From: Mantis religiosa
Taxonomy: Eukaryota; Arthropoda; Insecta; Mantodea; Mantidae
Reading direction: 5' to 3'
Assembly: GCA_030765055.1 (NCBI GenBank)
Contig: CM060950.1
Span: 466,271,495 to 466,335,494, forward strand
Length of the DNA stretch: 64,000 nucleotides
Numbering within the stretch: position 1 is the first letter of the stretch; every line of letters begins with the position of its first letter. The position numbers and the translations under genes are program-made. This document shows, piece after piece, positions 1 to 10,367 of this stretch. The notes beneath the pieces are model-generated. The model was not told the origin of the DNA, searched no databases, and saw nothing but the letters and a program-made list of their open reading frames with translations.

Positions 1-870
1 AAAGGTTATGGCTGAAGCACGCAGAAACAGAACAGCCACTAGTATAGACTTGAGAATTACTTTAGTAGCTAGAGGCTTAGAAGTATCAGTAAGAACTATC
101 AGGAGAACCATGTTCGATGACGGTTGAAGGCTCGAAGACCCAGAAGGAAAGCAAAGCTCATAGCAGATACGGCAAGAAAGAGGCTCGACTGGGCAAACAG
201 ACTTAAACATTGGTCTTCTGATGACTGGAAAAAGTTAATTAAATTGCTACACCGTGTTACTCTTTCTCACAAAGATAATTTAATATAATAAATAGATTCA
301 GTTATGGATGAACCTCATAGACTATACAGAGGTATTATTTGGGATAACTTATTAAGTATATTGTTGACGAATAGCTGCCATCATTATAGATTTCTCTAAT
401 CAGGCGTGTTTTAGTGATGAATCCACGTTTGAAGTTACTGACGAAAGGAGACAGTATATCCGGAGGACATCCTCAGCGTGTGCAACCAACTGTGACACAT
501 CCTACAAAGTTGATGGTCTAAAGCATTATGTCTGTCCATGGTAATGGAAGACTGTACATTGTTAAGGGTACTATGGGGCAAGATCGGTACCTAGGAGTTC
601 TTCAAACTCGACTCCTACCCTAGATAAGGGATCGGTTCGGAAATTATTCATGTATCTTTATGCATGATGGTGCACTGTGTCATACATCCAAGAAAATAAC
701 ACAGTATTTACGTGGTTTAGATCTTTCAGTGCTTTCATGGCCAGGAAATAGTCCTGATATGAACCTGATCGAGAATTTATGGTCCATCGTGAAGAAGAAA
801 ATCAAGAAAACCCACATTTCATTTAAAACCCAACATATCGAGACTTATAAATATCTGGCATTATGATGCA
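1..870 (+). pseudogene. Broken Tc1-like DD34E transposase, cut by the left window edge
   Basis: Remnant of a Tc1-family cut-and-paste transposase, a nuclear enzyme that moves its own element between TA sites. Reading across frames gives, in order, a helix-turn-helix piece (SVRTIRRTMF, near 90-117), a DWKKLI block (about 222-239), the first catalytic Asp in FSDESTFEV (about 410-436), then in one frame at 660-866 the second Asp in MHDGALCHT and the Glu in SPDMNLIENLW. I count 34 residues between that Asp and Glu, the Tc1 spacing. In the family DWKKLI and FSDES are adjacent; here about 165 unrelated bases (near 240-405) separate them, so something small was inserted. Several stops and frame changes make the copy inactive. 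No terminal repeats are visible. Confidence 0.8.
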
Positions 871-984
871 GGTATTACAAATAATTATAAAACATCGTTT
901 GAGGGCATACCTAACCGAATAAAAATTTTAATTTCCAACAAAGGAATGTATACAAAATACTGACTCAAGTTTCTGTGTTATATA

Positions 985-2254
985 TGCACGGTGTTCATTT
1001 TTATTCGTTACTTCCCGCCCTCCGATTGAACAAGAATGACGTCATAGTTGACTGCTGAGTCTCTCTTGAAATCATAGTGGCCTCTAGAAGAAGAAGCGGT
1101 AATTTTTGCGGGACAGTAACCAAATTACAGCGCTCTGAGTGTGGTTGCTCTTATAACTAATACAGTGAGCTTCTCCTGGATATAAATACAGTGTACCGCG
1201 TCTTCATGGGTGAAGGCTACTTTCGTACCGGCATTAAAATTGGCGTGACGTATAAATATAATTTAAACCGCCGTATAGAGGAGTTTATGCAACACTATCC
1301 AGCATTCAGACAAGTCCCTCGGAGCGTAATGTTGTTAAAAGTGTCAAGGTACCGGCAAATTGACATACTTTTGTTTGTAACATAAACGTCTTACGTTTTA
1401 TCAGTAAACGATATAAACTTTTTGTCATTCTCACGCTTAATTAAAAGGTCTATTAATGTTGGTATGCTTATGTCTTTTAAAACCAATAGGTGCATCAAAC
1501 ATTTCCGAGATACAAGATCAGTTACTCGCAAAAAGAGAGACACTGGACGCTATAAAGTGACTGGTACCAATCTAGAAGCAATAAATAATGTTATGACAGA
1601 AAGGCCTCAAGCATACCTTCTCGCAATACAGAAAGTGTTTAAGGGGAACAGAGAAAGGAAATATAAGAAAATGCACACATAAGACTATGTACTAGAGATA
1701 TTTTCTTGTTAGACTTGGATAAAAGCTTTGTACATATTGTAACACTAATTTATTTTTCATTCCTAGAACATGTTCTGATAATTTTCTGGTTTGTAATGAA
1801 GTTACAAACAAAGACAGAAAAGAATAGAGATCAAATTGAAGTATTTCTATTTTATGTGACAGGTTTACAATATGCATATATGTCTACTGTAACAGAAAAA
1901 CAGATCTTTTCATTGTGAAATAAGTGTTTATTGACTTATCATTTCGTATACTCTTCATGGTATACTTTTATGGCTACATAATTAGCTTTGCAGTGCATTG
2001 CAGTATACTTACAGTTTTTAAAACCAGTTATCATATCTACGCACCAGGCGAAATTACGCACCTTTATTTTACGTGGACAGACCCACCTCTCAGGTATTTT
2101 TACCTGCCGGTTAAGGGAGGCCACAAAGCTGCTCTCAACACATCTAATACGATCGCAAGCAGGCAGGAGAGTACTATATAAACTCCATCAGCGATGCTAT
2201 TGATGACGTCAAATTTTGCGCGGTAAAACTACAGATAAAAATGAACACCATGCA
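985..2254 (+). mobile_element. IS630/Tc1-type DNA transposon with terminal repeats and TA target site, decayed interior
   Basis: The two ends are inverted copies: TGCACGGTGTTCATTTTTAT at the left and, on the other strand, TGCATGGTGTTCATTTTTAT at the right, each flanked by TA. A TGACGTCA palindrome lies just inside both ends (near 1,038 and 2,204). Inside, the forward frame at 1,422-1,682 holds HFRDTRSVTRKKRDTGRYKV followed by INNVMTERPQ, which resembles the second helix-turn-helix and linker of mariner/IS630 transposases. No catalytic Asp/Glu block is recognisable, so this is probably a deleted copy. Length (1.27 kb) is normal for the group, so the missing core was eroded or replaced rather than simply deleted. 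Family assignment is an inference from the TA site and the HTH-like piece. Confidence 0.65.
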
Positions 2255-2268
2255 TATGCATATATTTA

Positions 2269-2959
2269 CGAGGTACGTCCAGAAAGTAAGTTCTGTTTGA
2301 TAATAAAATTAAATTGTGTACAGATACAGAAAAATTATTTATTGCACAAAATTCTACTACTCTTAAACTACATTTTCACATAGCTGCCGAAATTCTGGAG
2401 GCATTTGTCATAGCGAGGCACAAGTTTTTGTATACCTTCTTCATAGAAGTTTGCCGCCTGTGTCTTCAACCAGTTGGAAACATTTTCTTTCAGCTCTTCG
2501 TCATTGTTGAAGTGTTGACCGCCAAGGAAGGATCTGAGATGCAAAAACAGATGAAAGTCGCTAGGAGCGAGGTCAGGGCTGTATAGGGTGTGGTCAAACA
2601 CGTCCCAGCCAAATCCCTGTAGGATGCTTTTTGTCACATTTGTAGTGTGTAATCGTGCGTTGTCGTGAAGAAACATAACACCCTTTGACATTGCAAATTT
2701 GCCGATAAATTTCAATTGGTTTCCCTTTCCTAGCATTCAGAAAACGAATCACAGATCTGATTTCACAAGCGGCGGGATTTTCAATCAACACCGACATTGT
2801 AAAGAAGCACAACAAAGCGTACGTTGCTGACAGCGATCTCACAATGGTGCACGTTTCTTCTCCTTGACACAGACCGCCTACCACGCATGTGCGGAGCTGC
2901 AATCGGAGCGCTGCAGCGGAGATAAATTGAAACAGAACTTACTTTCTGGACGCCCCTTG
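2269..2959 (-). mobile_element. Mariner (family C), internally deleted copy
   Basis: Bounded by inverted repeats sharing CGTCCAGAAAGTAAGTTCTG, with TA on both sides. The reverse strand codes for both ends of a DD34D mariner transposase: the N-terminal IENPAACEIRSVIRFLNA motif starts from an ATG at 2,797, and from about 2,712 down to 2,368 come the second Asp (FLHDNARLHT) and third Asp (YSPDLAPSDF) with the normal C-terminus. The middle, including the helix-turn-helix linker and the first Asp, is missing, so the element is about half the usual 1.3 kb. The protein cannot be active, but with both terminal repeats kept the element could in principle have been moved by a full-length relative. It lies 12 bases from the preceding transposon. 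Confidence 0.88.
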
Positions 2960-2961
2960 TA

Positions 2962-3704
2962 TATGTATCTGAAAACCCATGTATTAATGTTAAGTAAACA
3001 AAGAAAGTTTTCAGAGCTTTAGTCTAATAATTTGGCCACCTCTGTAAACTTCACCTCAAGTTGCAGAATAAATAAATAATCCGAAATTGTTTTATTTATA
3101 TGAATAAGTTCAGACAACATTTTGGCAGTATGGAGTTCGCCGGGTCAGCTAGTTTATTCGTAAATTATACAAAACAAGCTATTGGCTATATATATATCTG
3201 TGTGTTCAATATATTCTATGACACTGTGTCCATCGTGTGACTACGGTTGATAGATTTCCGTTGTCCGTGACCTTGGTTGTATGAGTACGTGCGCGACTGC
3301 ATGACGCTCAATCCGCTCCCCGCAGATAACATATAGCCCCGTATTTACTAACCTTATCTTGTTTTCTTTTTGGCTTAACTTCCGGGCCCTAATTATGAGA
3401 TAGCAAGATTTTAGAGATACTACCACCGCCTTGGTAGCTAGATAGTACAGTTCACCACAGTTAAGAAAAGCTCCGAGGGGTGAGACGGAGGGGGGTTGGA
3501 GACAGTTCCACCACCCTGCATTGATGTATTTATGACATGTTTATGACACTCTGACCGGTTCACTTACAGCCCATTCAAAAATATCTGGTCAACATCTGAC
3601 GATTTCTCCTTTTGTAAATATGTAATGCCTTCTGGGTTTCAGTATACTCAGCGAAATCTTTTGGTGTACATCGAGTGATCCTGTGTTTGCAAACGTACGT
3701 AATC
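2962..3704. other. No recognisable gene
   Basis: Short reverse frames here (for example 3,241-3,426) show no family motif. The piece GCCGGGTCAGCTAGT near 3,139-3,153 looks like the terminal sequence of some insect repeats, but I cannot name the family. Nothing else is supported. Confidence 0.4.
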
Positions 3705-3855
3705 ATGATGTCTAATATACGAAAGAAAGGAAAAGCAGTTCATAGAGAGGCTCTAAACAGATAGCTATTCCTCTTGCTCGTGCTACAGAAAGAGCAGGGA
3801 GTGTCCAAGTCATTAATAAAAACAATCAGGCGTCAAACGAAAGACAGAGAAGGAG

Positions 3856-4610
3856 TCGGTCCTTCACTACGGCTGCTGGGGGAACCGCTCTCATGGTTAC
3901 CAAGCAATGTGCCAGTGAAATACCTTGGGGTGTTACTGGACACTCGACTTACTTGGAACGCCCACATCTGTCGGTCTGTTACGCTTGCGTTTGCCCGGCT
4001 ATCAAAACTGTACCCTCTACTCAACAGGCGCACTTCACTTGGTTATGAATCCTCCCTGCTTCTTTACACATCTCTAGTCCGTCCCATTTTTACCTATGCA
4101 GCTCCAGTCTGGGGTGGCACCAGTAAGACTAATCTCCGCCGACTGCAGGTACTACAAAACAGGGTGCTTCGTACAGTTACAAACGCTCCATGGTTCATCC
4201 GAAACCAGCAGCTTCATCATGAGTTTGGTCTTCTACCCGTTCACCAATACATCCGACGCCTGGCACGTCCATTCTTTTACCATCTTCAGGAGGTCCCTGG
4301 AGCTGTTACCTACCGTCTCGGCTGTCGCACTCGCCAGCCAACTCGCCTGAAGCGCAGACTGCCCCAAGATCTTCTCCTGAGTGACGTCTCCAGCTCAGAC
4401 GACTCAGACACGTGATTACTACCATCAGACTTTAAGTTCTCAATTTATGTTACAGTTATCCTCCATATTTAGTTAGAGGAGTCGTTCATGGCTACCTCCA
4501 TTGTTATGTGTCCTGTTCCTATGTATCTTATAACAAACATCTGTAAAGCATAATTGCTGATCGATGGATAAAATAAAATAAATAAAAAAAAATAATAATA
4601 CCTTAAAAAA
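3856..4610 (+). pseudogene. 3' end of a Jockey-type non-LTR retrotransposon (RT C-terminal region), inserted in the IS630-like gene
   Basis: The frame to 4,415 carries the region after the reverse transcriptase core typical of Jockey-clade ORF2: VKYLGVLLDTRLTWNAHI, then SLVRPIFTYAAPVWG, LQVLQNRVLRTVTNAPWF, ending in a normal C-terminus with stop TGA... region at 4,413-4,415. A short 3' untranslated part ends in an A/T-rich tail near 4,566-4,606. The catalytic RT core and endonuclease are absent, as expected of a 5'-truncated insertion made by target-primed reverse transcription. The open frame begins upstream at 3,774 in the host IS630-like sequence, so its first ~27 codons are not retrotransposon. 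No clean target duplication is visible. Confidence 0.82.
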
Positions 4611-5090
4611 AAATCTCCATACTCCGGGGAAACACCGACCGAGGTCGTGTGAGCAGAAGGTAAATAGTGATGATTTGGATATGTGTGTAATACGAAGAAC
4701 TGTGCAGGAGTTTTACACTGTTCGAAAAATAGTACCAACCTGTCCGAAGTTATTGTTAGCATTACGGCAAAAAATTGACTTTCCATGGTGAGCCGAGACC
4801 CTCCGCAGGCTGCTGCATATGATGACATTTCATTGGAGAACATGTAGGAGTATGCGTAAGCTTCTTTTGAAGAGACCTGACATCATACGTTAGCGCACAG
4901 TATTTGAGAAACATCAAACGACTTCGCAGCGAGGGAAAGAGCATATTTTATTTGGACTAAAAGTGGGTAGACAGTAATCTCACTTTTCGAAAATGTTAGC
5001 AGAGTGACGACGTTTTTGGTGTTTGTACAAATATAACTTCAGGCAACAGACTGATTACTGTGACCGTTGGCTCTCGCTCTGGATGTTTCA

Positions 5091-6328
5091 GGGTATGTAT
5101 GACTGAAATTTCATGAAAATCGTGAAAATAACGACTTTTTTATTTTAATTCTATAAAATAATTTAGACATTCCCGAATGTGAAAAATGCATAATTTGCCT
5201 CCGGACGCCATTTTTAAATGCTTATTTAAATGTCGGTGGCCTTTAAACTCTGTCAGAGTCACGCCCTCTTTTGCCTACATCCACATTCTTTGTCTGTTTT
5301 CCGTTCTTAAATTTTCAATTCAAGAAAAGAAAAATAAGGCTTTCAGACAAAATAGTTCCTAAAATGTTGCCAATATATCAGAGGCTGGCTTCTACAACAT
5401 TACTAGAGAGGTGCAAAACAGGAAAAACACAGGTTGCCAATGAATCTTTGCATCATGTCATATGGAATAAGTGCCCAAAGGAAGTTTTCATATCAAAACA
5501 AAAATTGGATCTTGCTGTTATTAAAAGCATCAGTGAGTTTAACATGGGTAGTCTTAAGTCATTGGAGCTGCAGCAAAATATCAGAGGTGAAAGTGTAGTA
5601 GACTCAGCAAGGAATACTTCAGTGCAGCGAGATCAGACTCGTATCCTGCAAAGCAAGAAGCGAAGTTGTGCAGAAGAAAAGCAACATCTAAAGAAGAAAA
5701 AGGTGGAAAAAGCAGCAACAGAGGAGAGGAAGAAGAAATCTGAGGGTCCTACCTATCAGCCTGGTGGAATTTAATGTGAGTTACGCAATCAAATCTTTAA
5801 TCCTTGTTTTCTCAATGTTCATATTTTCAGCATTTTTCTTCCTGCAAAATGCTCCTTGCGATGCAGTTTTTGTACTACATTCATGAAATTTCCTACACAG
5901 GTTCAGAATATCATGAGGAATGGAAATTGCCCTAGGTTTTATTGTGAAATGTATATAAGCATATATTTTTAATTTTCAAACACAAAACTTAGAGTTTTTT
6001 AGAACAAAAAAAGAATATTTGTAAATTAAAAAAATTTTGTGACCTAAACTAAAGGAGACACAGAAAAACCCAGAGCAATTTCAAAAAGTATGTGTATTAT
6101 GAACATAGGGTTAAAATATTAGACCAAAATTCAAAATATTTTGTCGCAAGGGACTTTTTTAGTGACGTAACAAAAAACATACAAAATTTATCATAATTTC
6201 TAAACTGCTGGAGAAAAATGGTTTAAATTTAGGTTGTAACATGTTTACAATATACTACATCTATCGTGTAAATTTGAAAAAGTTAGCATTATCAGTTCAG
6301 AATATGAAAATTTCAGTCATACATACCC
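5091..6328 (+). mobile_element. DNA transposon with 22-bp terminal repeats carrying a Mutator-like transposase fragment
   Basis: The left end reads GGGTATGTATGACTGAAATT and the right end is its inverted copy, differing only by one extra T inside. TCA flanks both ends and may be a 3-bp target duplication, but this could be chance. The element interrupts the IS630-like transposase between GSRSG and ELIYKAG, so it is younger than that gene. It is a deleted derivative: only the C-terminal part of its own transposase remains (5,271-5,774). Confidence 0.75.
5271..5774 (+). pseudogene. C-terminal fragment of a Mutator-like transposase
   Basis: A frame of 167 codons with MLPIYQRLASTTLLERCKTG, KTQVANESLHHVIWNKCPK and ISEFNMGS. 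This is the C-terminal block of the large Mutator-like transposase family found in many arthropods (the type usually annotated with a Mutator-like transposase domain, about 500-700 residues). A lysine-rich tail (KKKKVEKAATEERKKKSEG) precedes the stop, also usual for the family. The DDE catalytic part is absent. The N-terminal part of a member of the same family is recognisable separately at 12.0-12.4 kb. Family recognition is from memory of the motif pattern. Confidence 0.6.
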
Positions 6329-7004
6329 TCAAGTAATGCGGAATTGATTTATAAAGCTGGGTCTGCAGTGGGAGATTATCATGGACAAATGAACAGTGCA
6401 AATTTTGAAAAGTGGGTCACAAATAAACTGTTAAATTGTTTGCCACCAACGGCAGTAATAGTACTTGACAATGCCCCATACCACAATGTGCAACTTGACA
6501 AACCTCCTTCTCAATGTGCAGTGAAGTCCGAAATGGTTTCGTGATTAACGCGATATAACATCGTATGCAACATGGCAACAAGAAAAGACAAACTGTATGA
6601 TCTCATATGTGTAAATAAGCCTAGAGAGAAGATCTTTAAGATAGATGAAGTCTTAAAAGCACACGGTCTTACTGTTGTCAGATTGCCGCCTTACATGTGT
6701 GACTTAAATGCTATCGAGTACGCATGGTCCAAAGTGAAAAGTTACGTTTGGGAACATAATGTGTCGGGCGATACGTCACTGTCGCGACTTAAAGAATTAG
6801 CAATGCAAGGCATCGCAGCAGTAACAACAGAAGATTGGGAGGGCTTCTGCAACCATGTTGAGAAAACTGAACAGGAGTGCTGGAACAGTGGAAGTTTTAT
6901 ACGTCAGTATGGCTTTATTGCTTGTGTAGCATGCATTCTCCATCACACATTCGCTGTCCTTGTCGCACAGTGTAAAACTGTCACATTCCTCACAGGGAGT
7001 TACT

Positions 7005-7228
7005 CTCTGTTGGTGGAGTATAGCACGTCTGCCTCACGTTCAAGAGCTCCTGAGTTCCAATCTCGGTCACGGTGAGTTACCTGGATAATGTTTTTACCGG
7101 GGATTCCCTTATCCTGAAAGACGAATGTCGAGTGGCTCTATGCTCCATGGACCACGGGCTCAATCATTTCACCAATTTCATGCATCGTCCGATGTGATAT
7201 AACGTTGAAGGATGTAAATTACAAAAAA
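7005..7228 (+). repeat. SINE-A copy (tRNA-derived)
   Basis: Diverged copy of the most common SINE here. The order is tRNA-like head (GCACGTCTGCCTCACGTTC, then a B-box-like GAGTTCCAATCTCGG), GTGAGTTACCTGGATAA, body with CTTATCCTGAAAGACGAATG, then AACGTTGAAGGATGTAAATT and a short A tail. Other copies lie near 18.6, 30.5, 31.0, 32.8, 49.0, 54.1 and 57.4 kb. It sits just past the end of the IS630-like gene. Confidence 0.85.
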
Positions 7229-7795
7229 GGTCTAATGTAGCCATTTGTAAAATGTTGAACTTGAATTGGATAGAAGAATAAGCCTAAAAATAAACGATAG
7301 GTTGCAGATAAAGTGATGTGAATGTTACACATAAGATTTTTCAGTTTATGCAAATGTTAATGCGCCTAGACACCTGTTTAGTGTCGAGGACAGGCTAGCA
7401 AGCAGAGATGGTCCAAGTTCACCGACCGTCTGTCTCTCTGTCGGGTGGGTGGGCACGTGTGATCCCAACACACTGATTGATCGGACAGTTTGGGCATACA
7501 CAGAAGCGGCCGCTCCTCTTGTTCTTTCATTTCGCCGCCCGCTTGCTTCCTTCTTGTGTTGCCGTGGAAGTGGAGTTTCCCTCCACGTCGGTTTTAGGTG
7601 TATTTGTAATTATCAGTCATCAACGTGACAGCAATTTGATGCTCCAATAATCTCTTTACTAAATACGCATTTATGCAATGAAAACTTCCATAGCATCCAT
7701 ATATAAAAGGTACAGTGTAGGACATTTTCGATTACCTGCTTTTAGGAGTGCGAGAACACGTGAGGCTATAGCTTGTTCGGCCTTAAAAGACAGTT
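7229..7795. other. No recognisable gene
   Basis: Unassigned sequence between a SINE and the next IS630-like element. I see no conserved frame, terminal repeat or tandem repeat. Confidence 0.4.
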
Positions 7796-8880
7796 TGGAA
7801 GTAAAGTCTGTCTAGTCAACGCGAGTGCAGTTACCTCATAAAGGAAACTACCCTCCCGCCCACTAATGACCGTCATAAATCTATCTCCACACTTCAGAAA
7901 TGGAACACTGTCGTTGAGGACCAATAGCAACCCTGATTTTCTGGAAATGACAATCGCATGTTTACTCCACATGGAGTCTCAGTTGCCAAAGTTCCAACTT
8001 CCAGTTGATCTGTTTCATTACGTGCAGAAATTCGTTGTGTGTCTCAATGTGGAGACCGTGGGAGGGAAATGAAATGGTAAATACAAATGAGGTAGTAGAT
8101 AACCTTCAGTCATAGAGAATAATCAAAGTGATGACAATAGTGTGAATAACTGGGCCGAGTTATGTTACTGGAAAAGCCTCAAAAAACAAAGTTATAACGG
8201 GAACTGTTTCTAAGCAAATTCAAGCGCTTATTTTGAACACATATAAATATGTGTTGACAAATAATCTTGTTAAGGGGTCATGCAATGAACCTGATGAATT
8301 CTGGGTATTCACAGAAATACAGTAAGAAAAATTGTGACGAAAGGAATACCAAAGACGCTGATCAAGTGTGAAAACAAAAGGAAACGTTTCTCTAACATGC
8401 GATTTAATTCGCCGAGAAATTTATAGATTCTATGCAAAAGGGGGAGCGCCCACCTTAGAGTGAGTGAGTGAGTGTGGTTTTTAAGGGCCCGTCGACAACA
8501 AGGTCATTTGGGCCCCCCACCTTAGATGAATTGGTTGCACATTTGCAAGAAATTTGTGATTTTCCTTATGGGCACTGCACTTTGCGCGGCCTCCTAAAGG
8601 AGCTGGGTTTCAAAACCGCACTTTGAATAAGATAAGGGTTATTATGGAATCAAGTAGAATTGTAGCTTGGCTATATATATATATATCAAAACTAAGGAAG
8701 TTTCGCAGTAATGGACATAAGATAATTTATTTAGACGAAACTTTGTACGATACCCATGACGTATCGAGAAAGGTGGCAACCTTGCAGAAAGGACTGGGAG
8801 AAGGAGGGCCGGGGTTGTAAAACGATTATAAGGGTTCGTCAAAGGAGGCGGCCGAACGGCAGACAGACTTTAAATGGGAT
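7796..8880 (+). pseudogene. IS630-like transposon, 5' half with N-terminal transposase (copy 2)
   Basis: The part from about 8,375 reads, across small breaks, as the N-terminal half of the IS630-like transposase: LIRREIYRFYAKGGAPTL, then (after a 67-bp insert) DELVAHLQEICDFPYGHCTL and LLKELGFK, then MESSRIVAWL and KIIYLDETLYDTHDVS, which holds the first catalytic Asp. A small TA repeat sits inside the WL-SKL junction. The 5' part (7,796-8,340) is shared with a second copy at 30.46-31.30 kb, so it belongs to the element rather than to host DNA. The C-terminal half is absent: the sequence breaks at a hAT inserted at 8,886, and nothing after that hAT resumes the gene. Confidence 0.78.
8459..8525. 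mobile_element. 67-bp insert flanked by a perfect 10-bp duplication
   Basis: CCCACCTTAG occurs at 8,449-8,458 and again at 8,516-8,525. Removing one copy and the bases between restores the reading from GGAPTL to DELVAHL in the IS630-like gene. The insert starts with an AGTG repeat and contains GGGCCCGTCGAC. It has no A tail and no terminal repeats that I can see. The duplication is the mark of an insertion, but the mobile family is unknown. Confidence 0.6.
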
Positions 8881-8885
8881 ATATC

Positions 8886-10359
8886 CAGGGCCGTAGTGGA
8901 AGGGGAACGCGAATGTACGCCGTCTCCCCACTATTTTTCGGAGGGGGACGCAGTCCCCTTACTAATAATATTATTTATACTTTTTTAATTCATCACCTTT
9001 CTTAATTAAAACATTCAAAACACTGCGTGATTTTCAGTAACAAATTACAATAGTAGTAAGTGGAAATTAATTTTAATAAATTTTCCAATATATGTAGTCA
9101 TTTCAAGATACGTCATTAAACTTAGAGCCACGTACTATTTGCAGGAGGGTTGAGTCTGGGTGACCAGTTCAGCGAAAGTTTTCTGCATTCATGCTTGGGG
9201 TTGCGACTTGACAAACATCGCAATAAAAAGAAACAATATACACGAGGCGGATACGTGTCGAAGTTACTGTAATTTGAACCTACTCCTCTTGCAACGTGTA
9301 AAAGTTTATACGACCAATATTTGAGATTTCAGAAATCCTTGAATTCACTTGTCAGTCTAATTTTAACAAAGCCGAAGAGTAGTTCTGTTTTGTTTCAATC
9401 TAGAATATGCCAAGTTTCTATAAAGTGCTATAAACTATTGTTTAAATATAAACTATTATTGGTGTTATAGCTTCTTATTTAAATTATGAAACGTAGTATA
9501 TTCGATTATTTTATAGGTACTAAACCTAAATTCATGGTTTCCTCTGTCTCTGAAGTTCTCCAAGTGCTTCTAAAATCAATAAAACTGACAATCAAATTCA
9601 AAGCAATGAAATAATTTCTAGTCATTTGGAGTCCGGAAGCTCACCCGATTATCCTGTAAGTTGGAGTGACAGTACGCGGAGTGAATTCAGACAAAGTATG
9701 AGTGGTTAGTGTCCAAAGTAGGCAAATTGAGGTGCTCAGTTTGTAAAAACGTGCAGGATTTGAAAGTAAACAAATATCAGGGAGGGTATATTTCTAAGGA
9801 ATGGAGTGGAGTTCTTATGGGTCCAAGTGGAGGAACTAAAGGTGCCCAACTAACATCTCTAACAAAAAATATCCACAAATATAAGAATTCTGAAGTTCAT
9901 GTAGCAACATACATACAAGACAAAGAAAGACAAGAAAATGTTCTACAAAACCTTGTGGTTGAACAGCACAAGCATATTTTTGACAATACCAGGAAAGTGT
10001 TTCGTACTGCATATTTTGTAGCGAAATATAACAAACCGTACTCAGATTTTTCTAAACTTCTGAGTTTGCAAATTGAAAGCGGACAGGACATGGGCAAAAC
10101 ACTACACAGCAGACTCAGTTGTGTCAACTCTTACTGTATGTCATCTCTCATCTGTGATGTTTTACTATTAACGGACCTGCAGTATATATGTGGAAGCCAG
10201 AGAATTACATAAAAGAATGGATAAGAAGTCATAGGCATGCTGAGGACAACCAAAGCAGAAAGGCGAATCTACAAGTGCAGCATTCTGATTGGTTCTTCAG
10301 CATCTGGAAAAATTTTTAGATGATTCCCCCAACTTTTTGTTGTTAGGAATACGGCCCTG
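8886..10359 (+). mobile_element. hAT transposon, deletion derivative, with 8-bp target duplication
   Basis: The left end is CAGGGCCGTA and the right end TACGGCCCTG, exact inverted copies. They are flanked by GATATATC (8,878-8,885) and GATATGTC (10,360-10,367), an 8-bp target duplication with one change, the size used by hAT elements. The interior keeps only the N-terminal part of a transposase (9,486-10,212). It is inserted at the broken end of IS630-like copy 2. Confidence 0.88.
9486..10212 (+). pseudogene. N-terminal part of a hAT transposase with zinc-finger-like start (KIAA1586-like type)
   Basis: Begins MKRSIFDYFIGTKPK, the usual opening of this hAT group, then after frame breaks continues at about 9,709 with VGKLRCSVCKN, ISKEWSGVLMGPSGGTKGAQ and KYKNSEVHVATYIQ, a BED/TTF-like zinc-finger region with Cys pair CSVC and a downstream His. 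The frame ends at 10,212. The RNase H-like catalytic core and the C-terminal dimerisation domain are missing, so no enzyme can be made. Vertebrate proteins such as KIAA1586 descend from such transposases; here the terminal repeats show it is the element itself. Confidence 0.65.
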
Positions 10360-10367
10360 GATATGTC

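Larger units (their letters stand above)
3705..6910 (+). pseudogene. IS630-like (DDE_3-type) transposase gene, split into three pieces by two later insertions
   Basis: One old transposase reads in order across two insertions. Piece 1 (3,705-about 3,855): N-terminal helix-turn-helix (GKAVHREALN, then GVSKSLIKTIRRQ). Piece 2 (about 4,612-5,090): DLDMCVIRRTVQEFYTVRK, then LLLALRQKIDFPW, the first catalytic Asp in SIFYLD, then SNLTFRKC and SGNRLITVTVGSRSG. Piece 3 (6,329-6,910): GDYHGQMNSANFEKWV, the second Asp in VIVLDNAPYH, and the Glu in LPPYMCDLNAIEYAW. The order matches the known family of arthropod transposases with an LDNAPYH motif. Damage besides the insertions: a stop right after the first Asp, and a TGA at 6,542-6,544 where the family has Trp. 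No terminal repeats were found. Confidence 0.8.

Noticed and set aside
9486..10212. Possible host zinc-finger gene of the KIAA1586 type
   Set aside because: Terminal repeats and an 8-bp target duplication show it is a hAT element; only the N-terminus remains.
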